From positions 1,860,001 to 1,924,000 of the forward strand of contig NZ_CP114291.2 of NCBI RefSeq assembly GCF_027111355.2: a stretch of 64,000 bases of DNA, written 5' to 3'. This document shows, one piece after another, positions 1 through 8,126 of this stretch (position 1 is the stretch's first letter; each line of letters starts with the position of its first letter). This DNA comes from Flavobacterium eburneipallidum (GTDB lineage Bacteria; Bacteroidota; Bacteroidia; Flavobacteriales; Flavobacteriaceae). The notes under the pieces were generated by a model that saw nothing but the letters and a program-made list of their open reading frames with translations, was not told where the DNA came from and did not search any database. Made by a program: the position numbers and the translations under genes.

Positions 1-687
1 TTTTTTAATAATATCCAACACGCTTTTGGAGGTGTAGTTTTCGTGTAAACCAAAAATAAAATATTTCTTTAAAAAACCTTCTTCAAAAGTATAAGAAAAA
101 GCATTTCCGCTATGTCTTCCTTCTAGAATTCGAAAATCAGAATGGGCATCAAAATTTACTGCATTTATCGGTTTTCCTTTTGCCAGTGCCGTTCCTTTAA
201 TATTTCCATAGGCGTTATTATGTCCACCGCCAATAATGATAGGTGTTTTTCCTGCTTTTATGATATTGAAAATAATATGAGAAACTTCTTTATCAATTTT
301 TTCTACTAATTGACTTAATCTGGTGCGATCATCAAATTTATGAAAATCTAAATGTTCTACTTCCTCCATCTCCTCACTCACATCGAGGTGTCCTAAAACT
401 AAAATCTGATTGCCTTTAGCAAATCGATTGTGCTGGATATTGGCAATACTAGCTATAGCACTTTCCCATGCAGAAGCTGTTCCGGGTCTGCCATGATTGG
501 CTCTAACGCCAATGTCTTCAGGTATTCCAAACAAAATAAATTTGGCTTCTGTTGTTTTTAAAAAAGTAGCCACATCAATTCCTTTTGGAAGCGTTAACAT
601 TTTTTCGCCAAATTTTATTTCACCACTTCTATGATTGGTTACTTTAGCAAGATCCTTGATTGAAAAAGGGATTAGTTTTTTTTCCAT
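1..687 (-). CDS. Ureohydrolase, formimidoylglutamase-like (3' end outside window)
   Basis: Reading leftwards from the ATG at 685-687, 229 codons are open to the window edge, so the C-terminus is missing. Metal-binding motifs of the arginase/agmatinase/formimidoylglutamase superfamily are visible: GGGHNNAYG (His about residue 156) and NFDAHSD (Asp180, His182, Asp184). The GGGH form, rather than the arginase GGDH, fits formimidoylglutamase-type members, which hydrolyse N-formimidoyl-glutamate to glutamate and formamide in histidine breakdown. No other hut gene is visible here. Superfamily membership is secure; the substrate is inferred. There is no signal peptide, so it should be cytosolic. Confidence 0.8.
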   Translation of the reverse strand, partial: MEKKLIPFSIKDLAKVTNHRSGEIKFGEKMLTLPKGIDVATFLKTTEAKFILFGIPEDIGVRANHGRPGTASAWESAIASIANIQHNRFAKGNQILVLGHLDVSEEMEEVEHLDFHKFDDRTRLSQLVEKIDKEVSHIIFNIIKAGKTPIIIGGGHNNAYGNIKGTALAKGKPINAVNFDAHSDFRILEGRHSGNAFSYTFEEGFLKKYFIFGLHENYTSKSVLDIIKK

Positions 688-781
688 AAAAAAAATTAAG
701 CTCCAAATATAATATAATTGTCGATAATACGTTTAAAGCTCAAATTATATTAATAAATTTGTATTTAAAAATAATCATAAA

Positions 782-1663
782 ATGGAAGAACAACAAAACA
801 ATTCGAACTCAAGTTTAAAGATAATTATAGGAATTTTAGCCTTACTACTAGTGGGTAGTTTAGGTTATATCTATAAAATCACTACAGAAGCTAAAGAAGT
901 ACAAACCGAGATGACCAAAATTGTATCTGAAAAAGATTTGGTTTTGAAAGATTTAGAAGAATTAAAAACAACTTATGATGCTGCTATCGCTGAAAATACT
1001 TCAATGTCTGAAGAATTAATTGCAGAAAGAGATAAGGTGGTAAACTTGATTAGTGAAGTAAACAAATCAAAAGGAGATGTAACAAAATACAAATCTCAAT
1101 TACAGAATTTGCAAAGCAATATGAAAGTTTTGATTGCTGAAAATGATAACTTAAAAAAGCAAAATAAAACCCTGACTACTCAACGTGATAGTACTATTGT
1201 CGTTTTAGGAGAAGCAAGAAAATACAATGAAGTTATTGTTGGTCAAAACGAAGAATTAGCAAAAACGGTTGAAAAAGGGTCTAAATTGTCAGTTTTGAAT
1301 TTGAAAACTGCAGCTTTTAAAGTAAGAAGTTCAGGCAAACAGATAGAAACCGACAAAGCAGGAAGGGCTGATGTTCTTCGAATTAGCTTTACCATTGCCG
1401 AAAATCAAATTGCAAAATCAGGTGATAAAGCCTATTATGTTCAAGTGATTGATAGTAAAAATAATGTTCTTGGTGATAAACAAACTGTTAATTTTGACGA
1501 AAAGTCATTGACTTACAGTTTTATTTCTAATGTGAAATATGAAAATAAAACAGTTCAAGTTTCACAAGATTTACCAGGAAAAGATTTTGCAAAAGGAACT
1601 TATTTTATCAATGTTTTTGATAAAAACGAATTGGTTTCTAAATCTAGTTTTAGCTTGAAATAA
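782..1663 (+). CDS. Membrane-anchored coiled-coil protein, function unknown
   Basis: A 293-residue protein with one N-terminal hydrophobic segment (about residues 12-31) after a short polar tail, then a long charged heptad-rich region (about 35-170) typical of a coiled coil, and a C-terminal beta-rich domain of about 110 residues. The layout suggests an inner-membrane anchor with most of the protein outside the cytoplasm. Homologues in this group are sometimes labelled ParA, but no Walker A motif is present, so that name is not supported. A TAAATTTG box at 754-761 could be the -7 element. The gene is single and is followed by a bidirectional terminator. Function unknown. Confidence 0.75.
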   Translation: MEEQQNNSNSSLKIIIGILALLLVGSLGYIYKITTEAKEVQTEMTKIVSEKDLVLKDLEELKTTYDAAIAENTSMSEELIAERDKVVNLISEVNKSKGDVTKYKSQLQNLQSNMKVLIAENDNLKKQNKTLTTQRDSTIVVLGEARKYNEVIVGQNEELAKTVEKGSKLSVLNLKTAAFKVRSSGKQIETDKAGRADVLRISFTIAENQIAKSGDKAYYVQVIDSKNNVLGDKQTVNFDEKSLTYSFISNVKYENKTVQVSQDLPGKDFAKGTYFINVFDKNELVSKSSFSLK

Positions 1664-1681
1664 TTTTTAGGATTTTCATAT

Positions 1682-1713
1682 AAAAAAAGAGGAGCAATCG
1701 CTCCTCTTTTTTT
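1682..1713. terminator. Bidirectional intrinsic terminator
   Basis: Perfect stem GAGGAGC (1689-1695) / GCTCCTC (1700-1706) with loop AATC, flanked by an A run and a T run, so it can work in both directions. It sits between the coiled-coil gene and the convergent glutaminyl cyclase gene. Confidence 0.9.
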
Positions 1714-1738
1714 ATGCTTATTAGTGGTCGTTTTTAAA

Positions 1739-2788
1739 TTATTCTGAAACTTTAATTTCGAACATTTTGTCCCAATTTTTTCCCGTTACAAAAATGGTTT
1801 TAGTTTTTGGGTTGTAAGCAATTCCGTTGAGTACCTCCGCATTTGGATAAGTAAGAAACTTTCTTAAGCCTGACATATCTAGAATTCCTTCTACAGCTCC
1901 AGTGGCTGGATTTACAACCGCAATAGCATCTTTTTGCCATACATTCGTATAGATTTTGCCCTCAATCCATTCCAGCTCATTGATACTCTCAATTTTAGCA
2001 TTTCCAGAATAAACATTCACATAATCAATCATCTTTTGTGTTGCAGGATCCATTTTCCAAATTTTTTCAGTTCCATCCGACTGATAGATATAATTACCAT
2101 CATTGGTCATTCCCCAACCTTCAATTTCTTTGTCGTATTTAAAGGTTTTTTCGAGCTTCCAAGTATCGGCATTGTATATAAAACCTATTTTTTCCTTGTA
2201 TGTAATTTGGTAAATTTTATTGTTTACAATAGTTATTCCTTCGCCAAAATATTTCCCTTCTAAATTTTGACTTTTGTATATTTTTCCCGTTTTGTAGTCG
2301 GTTTTCAAAAGTTTCGATTCGTTATAATTTCCTGTTCCTTCAAACAAAGTATCTTTATAAAACTCTAAACCTTCTGTAAAAGAAGAGATATCGTGCGGAT
2401 ACGTATTTAGAATCGTATATTTTAATAATTTAGGTTCAACATTCGAAACCAATTCTACTCTGCTTATAGCCAAAGCATTTTCACCATTATAATAAACAAT
2501 AGCTTTTAGATTTTGATAACCTAGTTTTTGGTTTTTAAACTGGAAAGACAATTTTTCAAGACCTTTTGTTGTTCCAATTTTTAAGTCGTTTATGTAGTAA
2601 GCAACGCTATCTACTTCTTTGGATTCAGGATTTAGAACACCAAGCTGAATACCGTCTTGTGGTAAATAATGCGCTTGAAATTTAGATTCGTCAAAAGAAA
2701 ATACACTGTTGTTAGTTTTTTTTGTGTCGCCACAACTTACTATTGTTATTCCTAATAAAATGATAGATAGGAAGTTATATTTTTTCAT
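1739..2788 (-). CDS. Glutaminyl-peptide cyclotransferase, lipoprotein
   Basis: A 349-residue protein of the plant/bacterial-type glutamine cyclotransferase family, which cyclises N-terminal glutamine to pyroglutamate. The N-terminus is a lipoprotein signal with a lipobox ending at Cys20 (IVSCG), so the protein should be exported and lipidated. The C-terminal two thirds shows beta-propeller repeats with family-like segments: FTEGLEFYKDTLFEGTG, EGWGMTNDGNYIYQSDG, NELEWIEGKIYTNVW and NGIAYNPKTKTIFVTGKNW. Residues about 25-110 form a less conserved N-terminal extension. Pyroglutamate formation on exported proteins after signal cleavage is a plausible role in Bacteroidetes. The gene is single and ends at the terminator it shares with its convergent neighbour. 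Confidence 0.88.
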   Translation of the reverse strand: MKKYNFLSIILLGITIVSCGDTKKTNNSVFSFDESKFQAHYLPQDGIQLGVLNPESKEVDSVAYYINDLKIGTTKGLEKLSFQFKNQKLGYQNLKAIVYYNGENALAISRVELVSNVEPKLLKYTILNTYPHDISSFTEGLEFYKDTLFEGTGNYNESKLLKTDYKTGKIYKSQNLEGKYFGEGITIVNNKIYQITYKEKIGFIYNADTWKLEKTFKYDKEIEGWGMTNDGNYIYQSDGTEKIWKMDPATQKMIDYVNVYSGNAKIESINELEWIEGKIYTNVWQKDAIAVVNPATGAVEGILDMSGLRKFLTYPNAEVLNGIAYNPKTKTIFVTGKNWDKMFEIKVSE

Positions 2789-2842
2789 AAATTAAAATTT
2801 TAATAATGCAATATACAACCTTATTTATTAGTCGCAAACCGC

Positions 2843-2872
2843 TTGCAAAAATATAAAAAGAGTGTATATTTG
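2843..2872 (+). promoter_or_regulatory. Bacteroidetes promoter of the SRP RNA gene
   Basis: TTG at 2843-2845, a 19-nt spacer and TATATTTG at 2865-2872 match the Bacteroidetes sigma-A consensus. The expected start about 5 nt downstream coincides with the first base of the SRP RNA closing stem (2877). Confidence 0.85.
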
Positions 2873-2876
2873 CACT

Positions 2877-2976
2877 GGCAAGTCCTACACGACCAGCTCC
2901 TGCAGAATCCCCCAGGATGGGAACATAGCAAGGGTAAGCGGTTGAGCGGTGCGATGTAGGTCGCTTGCCATTTTTT
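2877..2976 (+). ncRNA. ffs: Signal recognition particle RNA, small bacterial type
   Basis: About 94 nt closed by GGCAAG (2877-2882) / CTTGCC (2964-2969) and an inner CCTAC/GTAGG pair, ending in a T run at 2971-2976. The apical part contains the SRP domain IV pattern CCCAGGATGGGAACATAGCA, with the GGAA loop and the asymmetric AGCA side that bind Ffh. The RNA is in the 4.5S size class, without an Alu domain. It partners with Ffh to target membrane and secreted proteins during translation. The exact 3' end is uncertain by a few bases. Confidence 0.93.
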
Positions 2977-3044
2977 ATTTTATAAATAAAGTAGTCTTCC
3001 TTATGGAAGATTTTTTTATTTTTACCCCAGTCTAAATTCAAAAA

Positions 3045-3848
3045 ATGAGCAAAGTAGTTTTAATTACAGGCGGTTCTTCGGGAATAGGAAAATCTATTGG
3101 AGAATTTTTGTATCATAAAGGTTATATCGTTTATGGAACGAGCCGAAATCCAGAACTAGTTTTGAATTCTGTTTTTCCGTTAGTTGCACTAGATGTTCGA
3201 AATGTAGAATCAATTCAGGAGGCTGTTTCCAAAATTATAGCTACAACAGGCAAATTAGATATTGTAATTAATAATGCAGGAGTAGGAATCACAGGAGCTT
3301 TGGAAGAAATTCCAACCGAAGAAATCAAAAATAATTTCGAAACTAATTTCTTTGGTCCTATCGAAGTAATGAAAGCTGTTTTGCCTCAAATGCGAAATCA
3401 AAAATCAGGATTAATCATCAATATAACATCTATTGCAGCCTATATGGGTTTGCCCTATCGCAGTGTGTATTCCGCATCAAAAGGAGCTTTGGAACTGATT
3501 ACAGAAGCCTTGCGAATGGAAGTAAAATCTTTCGGAATTAAAATTACCAATGTAGCTCCAGGTGATTTTGCAACTAATATTGCTTCGGGACGTTTTCATG
3601 CTCCTTTGGTTAAAGGATCTGCTTACGAAATTCCGTATGGAAACACACTCAAAATGATGGATGAGCACGTAGTTAGCGGAAGTAATCCAAACGAAATGGC
3701 AACAGCGATTTATAAAATTATCAATGCCAAAGAGCCGAAGATTCACTATAAAGTAGGGATTTTTATGCAAAAATTCTCCATTGTTTTAAAACGAGTTCTG
3801 CCTGATAAAGTTTATGAAAAAATGTTGATGAATCATTATAAATTGTAA
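3045..3848 (+). CDS. SDR family oxidoreductase
   Basis: A 267-residue classical short-chain dehydrogenase/reductase. It has the Rossmann motif TGGSSGIG (residues 8-15), NNAG (76-79) and the catalytic Ser129, Tyr142 and Lys146 (YSASK). The C-terminal part is longer than in core metabolic SDRs and resembles retinol-dehydrogenase-like or DltE-like members, so the substrate cannot be told. It lies 75 bp behind the SRP RNA terminator, and read-through from that strong promoter is possible. No signal peptide, probably cytosolic. Confidence 0.85.
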   Translation: MSKVVLITGGSSGIGKSIGEFLYHKGYIVYGTSRNPELVLNSVFPLVALDVRNVESIQEAVSKIIATTGKLDIVINNAGVGITGALEEIPTEEIKNNFETNFFGPIEVMKAVLPQMRNQKSGLIINITSIAAYMGLPYRSVYSASKGALELITEALRMEVKSFGIKITNVAPGDFATNIASGRFHAPLVKGSAYEIPYGNTLKMMDEHVVSGSNPNEMATAIYKIINAKEPKIHYKVGIFMQKFSIVLKRVLPDKVYEKMLMNHYKL

Positions 3849-4048
3849 AAAAAGAGAATACTTTTGGTATAAATTTTTTAATTGTATTTTTTACACTTAT
3901 CTTTGTCGTTTAAAAGTTATTCCTAAAAACAGTAGTAAGATAAAATTGCAAATGTTTAAATTATAGAAATGGATTCAAAAAATATAAATTTTGTTTCTGA
4001 TTTTGAGCAAACTATAAAACGTATTAATTAAACACTAAATATAAAGAC

Positions 4049-4705
4049 ATGAAATTTTTTATTGACACGGCTAATTTAGCCCAAATTAAAGAAGCGCAAT
4101 CACTAGGCGTTTTAGATGGTGTAACAACAAATCCGTCATTGATGGCGAAAGAAGGTATTACAGGTAAAAACAACATTTTGAAACATTATGTTGATATTTG
4201 TAATCTTGTGGATGGAGATGTAAGTGCCGAAGTAAACGCACTTGATTTTGAAGGAATGGTGAAAGAAGGAGAAGAGTTAGTAGAATTGCACGAACAAATT
4301 GTAGTGAAATTGCCTATGACTAAAGAAGGAGTTATGGCTGCTAAATATTTTTCAGACAAAGGAATTAGAACCAATGTAACTTTAGTTTTCTCGGTTGGGC
4401 AAGCTTTGTTAGCTGCCAAAGCTGGAGCAACTTATGTTTCTCCGTTTGTAGGTCGTTTGGATGATATTTCTACTGATGGATTGAACTTGATTCAAGAAAT
4501 TAGAGAAGTGTATGATAACTACGGTTATGAAACTCAAATTTTGGCAGCTTCTGTACGTCATACAATGCATATTGTAAACTGTGCAAAAATTGGTGCCGAT
4601 GTTATCACTGGACCACTTTCTGCTATCCACGGTTTGTTAAAGCATCCTTTGACTGATATTGGATTAGCACAATTTGTGGCTGATTTCGAAAAAGGAAATA
4701 AATAA
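4049..4705 (+). CDS. fsa: Fructose-6-phosphate aldolase / small transaldolase
   Basis: A 218-residue protein of the FSA/TalC class. It starts [10 protein letters not shown] and carries the Schiff-base lysine in KLPMT (Lys87), the TTNPSL motif (26-31) and YVSPFVGR. The length matches the FSA/TalC subfamily (about 215-220) rather than the classical transaldolases (over 310). It either links pentose-phosphate sugars by transaldolation or cleaves fructose-6-phosphate; sequence alone does not separate the two. A convergent bidirectional terminator follows. Confidence 0.87.
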   Translation: MKFFIDTANLAQIKEAQSLGVLDGVTTNPSLMAKEGITGKNNILKHYVDICNLVDGDVSAEVNALDFEGMVKEGEELVELHEQIVVKLPMTKEGVMAAKYFSDKGIRTNVTLVFSVGQALLAAKAGATYVSPFVGRLDDISTDGLNLIQEIREVYDNYGYETQILAASVRHTMHIVNCAKIGADVITGPLSAIHGLLKHPLTDIGLAQFVADFEKGNK

Positions 4706-4728
4706 TTTAAGGATTATTTTATAAGTTC

Positions 4729-4763
4729 AAAACCCTGCAAAATATAATATTGCAGGGTTTTTT
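4729..4763. terminator. Bidirectional intrinsic terminator
   Basis: Stem AAAACCCTGCAA / TTGCAGGGTTTT around an AT-rich loop (4741-4749), with T runs on both strands. It separates fsa from the convergent LacI-type regulator. Confidence 0.9.
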
Positions 4764-5793
4764 ATTTTTTGGTAGTACAATTTTCTTGTACAATAATTTC
4801 CAAAGGCATGTATTGTAAGTCTTCAACAGGTTCTTTTAGGACACTTTTTTTATACAAATGGTTGATGCCTAAATAGCCTTGATCTTCTGGTTTTTGATGA
4901 ATAAGAAAGTCAATTACTCCATCTTTTAGGTATTCTAAATTTTGTTTCAATAATTCGTAGCCTACTATTCGAATGCCTTTCAAAGTATTTTCTTTAATGA
5001 ATTTTGCAACTACATAAATCCTTGAATTGGGTACAAAAACACAATCAATTCCCTCGAACATAGTAGTTGTTAGTTGATTTTCGGTGTCGTATTTGATGCT
5101 AACTTCGGTGAAATTAAATTTCGGAAGATGGGTTTTATCTTTGAAATAAGAGTAAAACCCTTCAATTCGTTGCAAATAGACATTGGTTCTTGTAGTACTT
5201 TCAATATTTCGAGTTATTTTTAGTATCAAAACATTACTTTCGGTTTTGATACCATAACTTAATAGTTTTCCGCCCAAATACCCACTCTGATAAGAATCTT
5301 GCCCAATATAGGCTATGTCTTCAATTTCCTGTAAATTAGAATCGATTAATACGATTGGAATATTTTTTTTCTTGTATTCCGTCAAAAAAGAAATAGATTC
5401 TTCGTAAAAAATAGGAGCAAACAATAAGCCTTCATAATCCAATTCTAGTATTTTTTTGGCTGTTTTGTTAAACGAAGCAGTGTTGTAATCAAAAAAATGA
5501 TAATCTACTGTAACACCAAATTTAGTCAGTTCTTCGGCTGCTTTTTTGATACCAATGATAGGAGCTTGCCAGTATTCGATACTTTTGTTTTTTGGCAAAA
5601 AAACAGCAAATTTGAATTTCTTATTAAAAGCTAAATTACTGGCAAAAATATTTTTTTTATAGCCATATTCTTTAATGATGGCATTTACTTTTTCAATATT
5701 CTCTTCGGTAACTTGTCCACGATTGTGAATAATTCTGTCAACAGTCCCAACAGATACATTGGCTATTTGCGCTATTTTTTTTATTGTTATGAT
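4762..5793 (-). CDS. LacI/GalR-family regulator of the hexuronate operon (start codon not canonical)
   Basis: The open frame encodes a LacI-type helix-turn-helix (ITIKKIAQIANVSVGTVDRI) followed by a hinge and a periplasmic-binding-protein-like sensor domain of about 280 residues, 343 residues in all if it starts at the ATC at 5791-5793. No ATG, GTG or TTG exists between the upstream in-frame stop (5824-5826) and the helix-turn-helix; only ATT 5821-5823, ATC 5791-5793 and ATA 5788-5790 are available. The first conventional start (TTG at 5596-5598) would delete the DNA-binding domain and is implausible. Being divergent from the hexuronate genes, with a LacI-like palindrome between, it probably controls that operon in response to KDG or a uronate. 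The GTVDR recognition helix is of the kind seen in Bacteroidetes sugar regulators. Family sure, start unsure. Confidence 0.8.
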   Translation of the reverse strand: MITIKKIAQIANVSVGTVDRIIHNRGQVTEENIEKVNAIIKEYGYKKNIFASNLAFNKKFKFAVFLPKNKSIEYWQAPIIGIKKAAEELTKFGVTVDYHFFDYNTASFNKTAKKILELDYEGLLFAPIFYEESISFLTEYKKKNIPIVLIDSNLQEIEDIAYIGQDSYQSGYLGGKLLSYGIKTESNVLILKITRNIESTTRTNVYLQRIEGFYSYFKDKTHLPKFNFTEVSIKYDTENQLTTTMFEGIDCVFVPNSRIYVVAKFIKENTLKGIRIVGYELLKQNLEYLKDGVIDFLIHQKPEDQGYLGINHLYKKSVLKEPVEDLQYMPLEIIVQENCTTKK

Positions 5794-5874
5794 GGTGCTT
5801 TTGTTTTTGAATAAGGTGTAAATTTATATTTTTTTAACATTCCAGCACTATGTTTTTTATTTTTTTTGAAGCTC

Positions 5875-5904
5875 TTGTTTAACCTAACTTTTTTTTTATA
5901 TTTG
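5875..5904 (+). promoter_or_regulatory. Promoter of the hexuronate catabolic operon
   Basis: TTG at 5875-5877, a 19-nt spacer and TATATTTG at 5897-5904, a full match to the Bacteroidetes consensus. Expected transcription start is about 5909-5911. Confidence 0.8.
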
Positions 5905-5911
5905 CAAGATG

Positions 5912-5925
5912 CGTGTGCGAACACG
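5912..5925. promoter_or_regulatory. Putative LacI-type operator
   Basis: CGTGTGCGAACACG is a 14-bp palindrome with a central CG and one mismatched pair, the geometry favoured by LacI-family repressors. It lies immediately behind the expected transcription start of the operon, where a bound repressor would block transcription, and next to the divergent LacI-type gene. Confidence 0.6.
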
Positions 5926-5940
5926 AAAACAAACAGCGCT

Positions 5941-6948
5941 ATGTCTAAACGAATCGTAACATTCGGAGAAATTTTATTAAGACTTTCTCCTCCAAGTCAT
6001 TTGAGGCTTACTCAAGCTACCTCATTTGATTTGTATTATGGTTGCGCAGAAGCGAATGTTGCAGCGTCTTTATCTAAATTCGGATTACCAGTTAAATTTA
6101 TAACTGCTGTACCACCAAATGAATTGGGTGAATCTGCTTTGAGTATGCTGCGTTCTTTTGGTGTAAATCCTGTAGCAGAAACAGTAGGCAAACGATTAGG
6201 TATTTACTATTTTGAACAAGGCGCGTCAGAAAGACCAGGCAAAGTGGTTTATGATCGTGAAGATTCTTCTTTTTCTACTTTAAGAACAGGAATGATCGAT
6301 TGGCGAACTATTTTTAAAAAAGCACATTGGTTTCATTGGTCAGGAATAACGCCTTCATTATCTCAAGATTTAGCCGATTTATGCAAAGAAGCATTGGAAG
6401 TAGCTACTGAAATGGGATTGACGATTTCAGCCGATTTGAATTACAGACCAAAATTGTGGCAATACGGTAAAAAAGCCAACGAAATAATGCCTGATTTGGT
6501 AAAACATTGTGACCTATTATTAGGTGGTGTGGATGAGTCTGAAAAAGTTTTAGGTGTACCAAAGAACGAAATCGATAGCGAAGAAATTGTTTTTGCCAAT
6601 TGGATGAAAGCTTTTCCGAATTTAAAAAATATAGTTTCTACACATCGAATGGATGCCAATGCTTCGTCTAATGGTATTAGTGCCTCGTTGTGGAACGGAA
6701 AGGATTTACTAAATTCTCGTAGATATAACATTTCTCATATTATTGATAGAATTGGTGCTGGAGATGCTTTTATGGCAGGAATGATCTACGGATTAATTAC
6801 TTGGCCAGAAGATCATCAAACGGCTCTTGAATTTGCTGTGGCCGCTACTTGTTTGAAACATTCTATTTCGGGTGATATTAATTTGGCTACTGTAGAAGAA
6901 ATAAAAGCACTGATGGGAGGTTCCGGAGGAGGAAGAGTTTCTAGGTAA
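5941..6948 (+). CDS. PfkB-family sugar kinase, KDG kinase paralogue 1
   Basis: A 335-residue ribokinase/PfkB-family kinase. The start is the ATG at 5941 (MSKRIVTFGE), which aligns with its neighbour; an upstream TTG in frame would precede the promoter. The C-terminal signature is IGAGDAFMAG, with the catalytic Asp275 and the GAGD anion hole. The N-terminal substrate motif reads YGCAEANVA, with Cys where the neighbouring paralogue has Gly. It shares the ending GRVxR and most core motifs with the kinase directly downstream, so the two arose by tandem duplication. The probable reaction is 2-keto-3-deoxygluconate + ATP to KDPG, but one of the pair may have changed substrate. First gene of the operon. 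Confidence 0.82.
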   Translation: MSKRIVTFGEILLRLSPPSHLRLTQATSFDLYYGCAEANVAASLSKFGLPVKFITAVPPNELGESALSMLRSFGVNPVAETVGKRLGIYYFEQGASERPGKVVYDREDSSFSTLRTGMIDWRTIFKKAHWFHWSGITPSLSQDLADLCKEALEVATEMGLTISADLNYRPKLWQYGKKANEIMPDLVKHCDLLLGGVDESEKVLGVPKNEIDSEEIVFANWMKAFPNLKNIVSTHRMDANASSNGISASLWNGKDLLNSRRYNISHIIDRIGAGDAFMAGMIYGLITWPEDHQTALEFAVAATCLKHSISGDINLATVEEIKALMGGSGGGRVSR

Positions 6949-7073
6949 ACAATTAAAAATTTAGAATTAAAAATTAAAAATTTGACACTTAACGTTTAAA
7001 CAATTTTAAACGCTTAAACAATTTAAACTGTAAACGATTAAACAAATAAATAAACAATTAAACAAACTAAAAA
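6949..7073. repeat. AT-rich simple repeat between the kinase paralogues
   Basis: Degenerate repetitions of AATTAAAAATT and AAACAATTTAAAC-like units fill the 125-bp gap. They look like the slippage-prone filler found elsewhere in this window (10063-10120, 29580-29700). No promoter or terminator is evident. Confidence 0.6.
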
Positions 7074-8117
7074 ATGGGAAAAAGAGTAGTAACGTTTGGT
7101 GAAATTATGTTAAGATTAGCACCACAAGGATTTTTAAGATTTTCACAAGCAGACAATTTTGATGTTGTTTATGGAGGTGGAGAGTCTAATGTAGCTGTTT
7201 CGCTTGCAAACTATGGTATTCCAGTTGATTTTGTAACACGTTTGCCAAAAAATGATATTGGAGAATGTGCTATGATGGAAATGCGCAAAAGAGGAGTTGG
7301 TGTTGATAATATTGTTTGGGGTGGAGAGCGTTTAGGAATCTATTTCCTTGAAACAGGTGCTGTATCTCGTGGAAGTAAAGTAGTTTACGATAGGTCACAC
7401 TCTTCTATGTCAGATATTCAGCCAGGTATGATCAACTGGGAAAAAGTTTTTGAAGGAGTGGAATGGTTTCACTGGACTGGTATTACTCCAGCAATCTCTC
7501 AATCTTCTGCTGATGCTTGTTTAGAAGCTGTAAAAGCGGCTAGCAAATTAGGAGTTACTATTTCAACTGACTTGAACTACCGTGCAAAATTATGGAAATA
7601 CGGAGGAGATCGTGAAGCTATCATGACTGAATTGACATCTTACTGTGATGTAATTTTAGGAAACGAAGAAGATGCTGAAATGCACTTTGGTATCAAACCA
7701 GAAGGAGCAGCAGTTCAAACTCACGGACATGATGTAAAAGCTGAAGCTTTCTTATCTGTTTGTCAACAAATGATGGAAAAATTCCCAAGAGCTAAAAAAG
7801 TAATTACTACTTTAAGAGGTTCTATTTCTGCATCTCATAACACATGGGCTGGAGTTTTATACGATGGAAAACAAATGTTGCAAACGCGTCAATACCAAAT
7901 TACAGATATCGTTGATAGAGTAGGTGGAGGAGATTCATTCATGGGAGGTTTAATCTACGGATTGTTGACTTACCCTGATAACGACCAAAACGCATTGGAT
8001 TTTGCAGTTGCAGCTTCTTGTTTGAAACACACTATTAAAGGTGATGCTAACTTGGTTACTGTTGACGAAGTTAACAAATTAATGGGTGGTGATGCTTCTG
8101 GTAGAGTTGCTAGATAA
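7074..8117 (+). CDS. kdgK: 2-keto-3-deoxygluconate kinase (PfkB family), paralogue 2
   Basis: A 347-residue PfkB-family kinase with YGGGESNVAVSL near the N-terminus and the C-terminal signature VGGGDSFMGG (catalytic Asp287). The anion hole reads GGGD instead of the usual GAGD. It sits 9 bp before a YhcH-like gene and 465 bp before the KDPG aldolase gene, which makes KDG phosphorylation the natural role: the step between UxuA (or alginate/pectin-derived KDG) and Eda. It is the paralogue of the preceding gene. Cytosolic. Confidence 0.87.
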   Translation: MGKRVVTFGEIMLRLAPQGFLRFSQADNFDVVYGGGESNVAVSLANYGIPVDFVTRLPKNDIGECAMMEMRKRGVGVDNIVWGGERLGIYFLETGAVSRGSKVVYDRSHSSMSDIQPGMINWEKVFEGVEWFHWTGITPAISQSSADACLEAVKAASKLGVTISTDLNYRAKLWKYGGDREAIMTELTSYCDVILGNEEDAEMHFGIKPEGAAVQTHGHDVKAEAFLSVCQQMMEKFPRAKKVITTLRGSISASHNTWAGVLYDGKQMLQTRQYQITDIVDRVGGGDSFMGGLIYGLLTYPDNDQNALDFAVAASCLKHTIKGDANLVTVDEVNKLMGGDASGRVAR

Positions 8118-8126
8118 TTTATAGTT

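Noticed and set aside
782..1663. ParA-type ATPase annotation
   Set aside because: No Walker A or B motif; only a membrane anchor, coiled coil and beta domain.
2775..3041. 88-codon minus-strand frame between the glutaminyl cyclase and SDR genes
   Set aside because: It runs across the SRP RNA gene on the opposite strand and its promoter, and has no protein features.
5866..5940. Upstream TTG start giving 25 extra residues to the first kinase
   Set aside because: This stretch contains the promoter and operator, and the family starts at MSKRIVTFGE.
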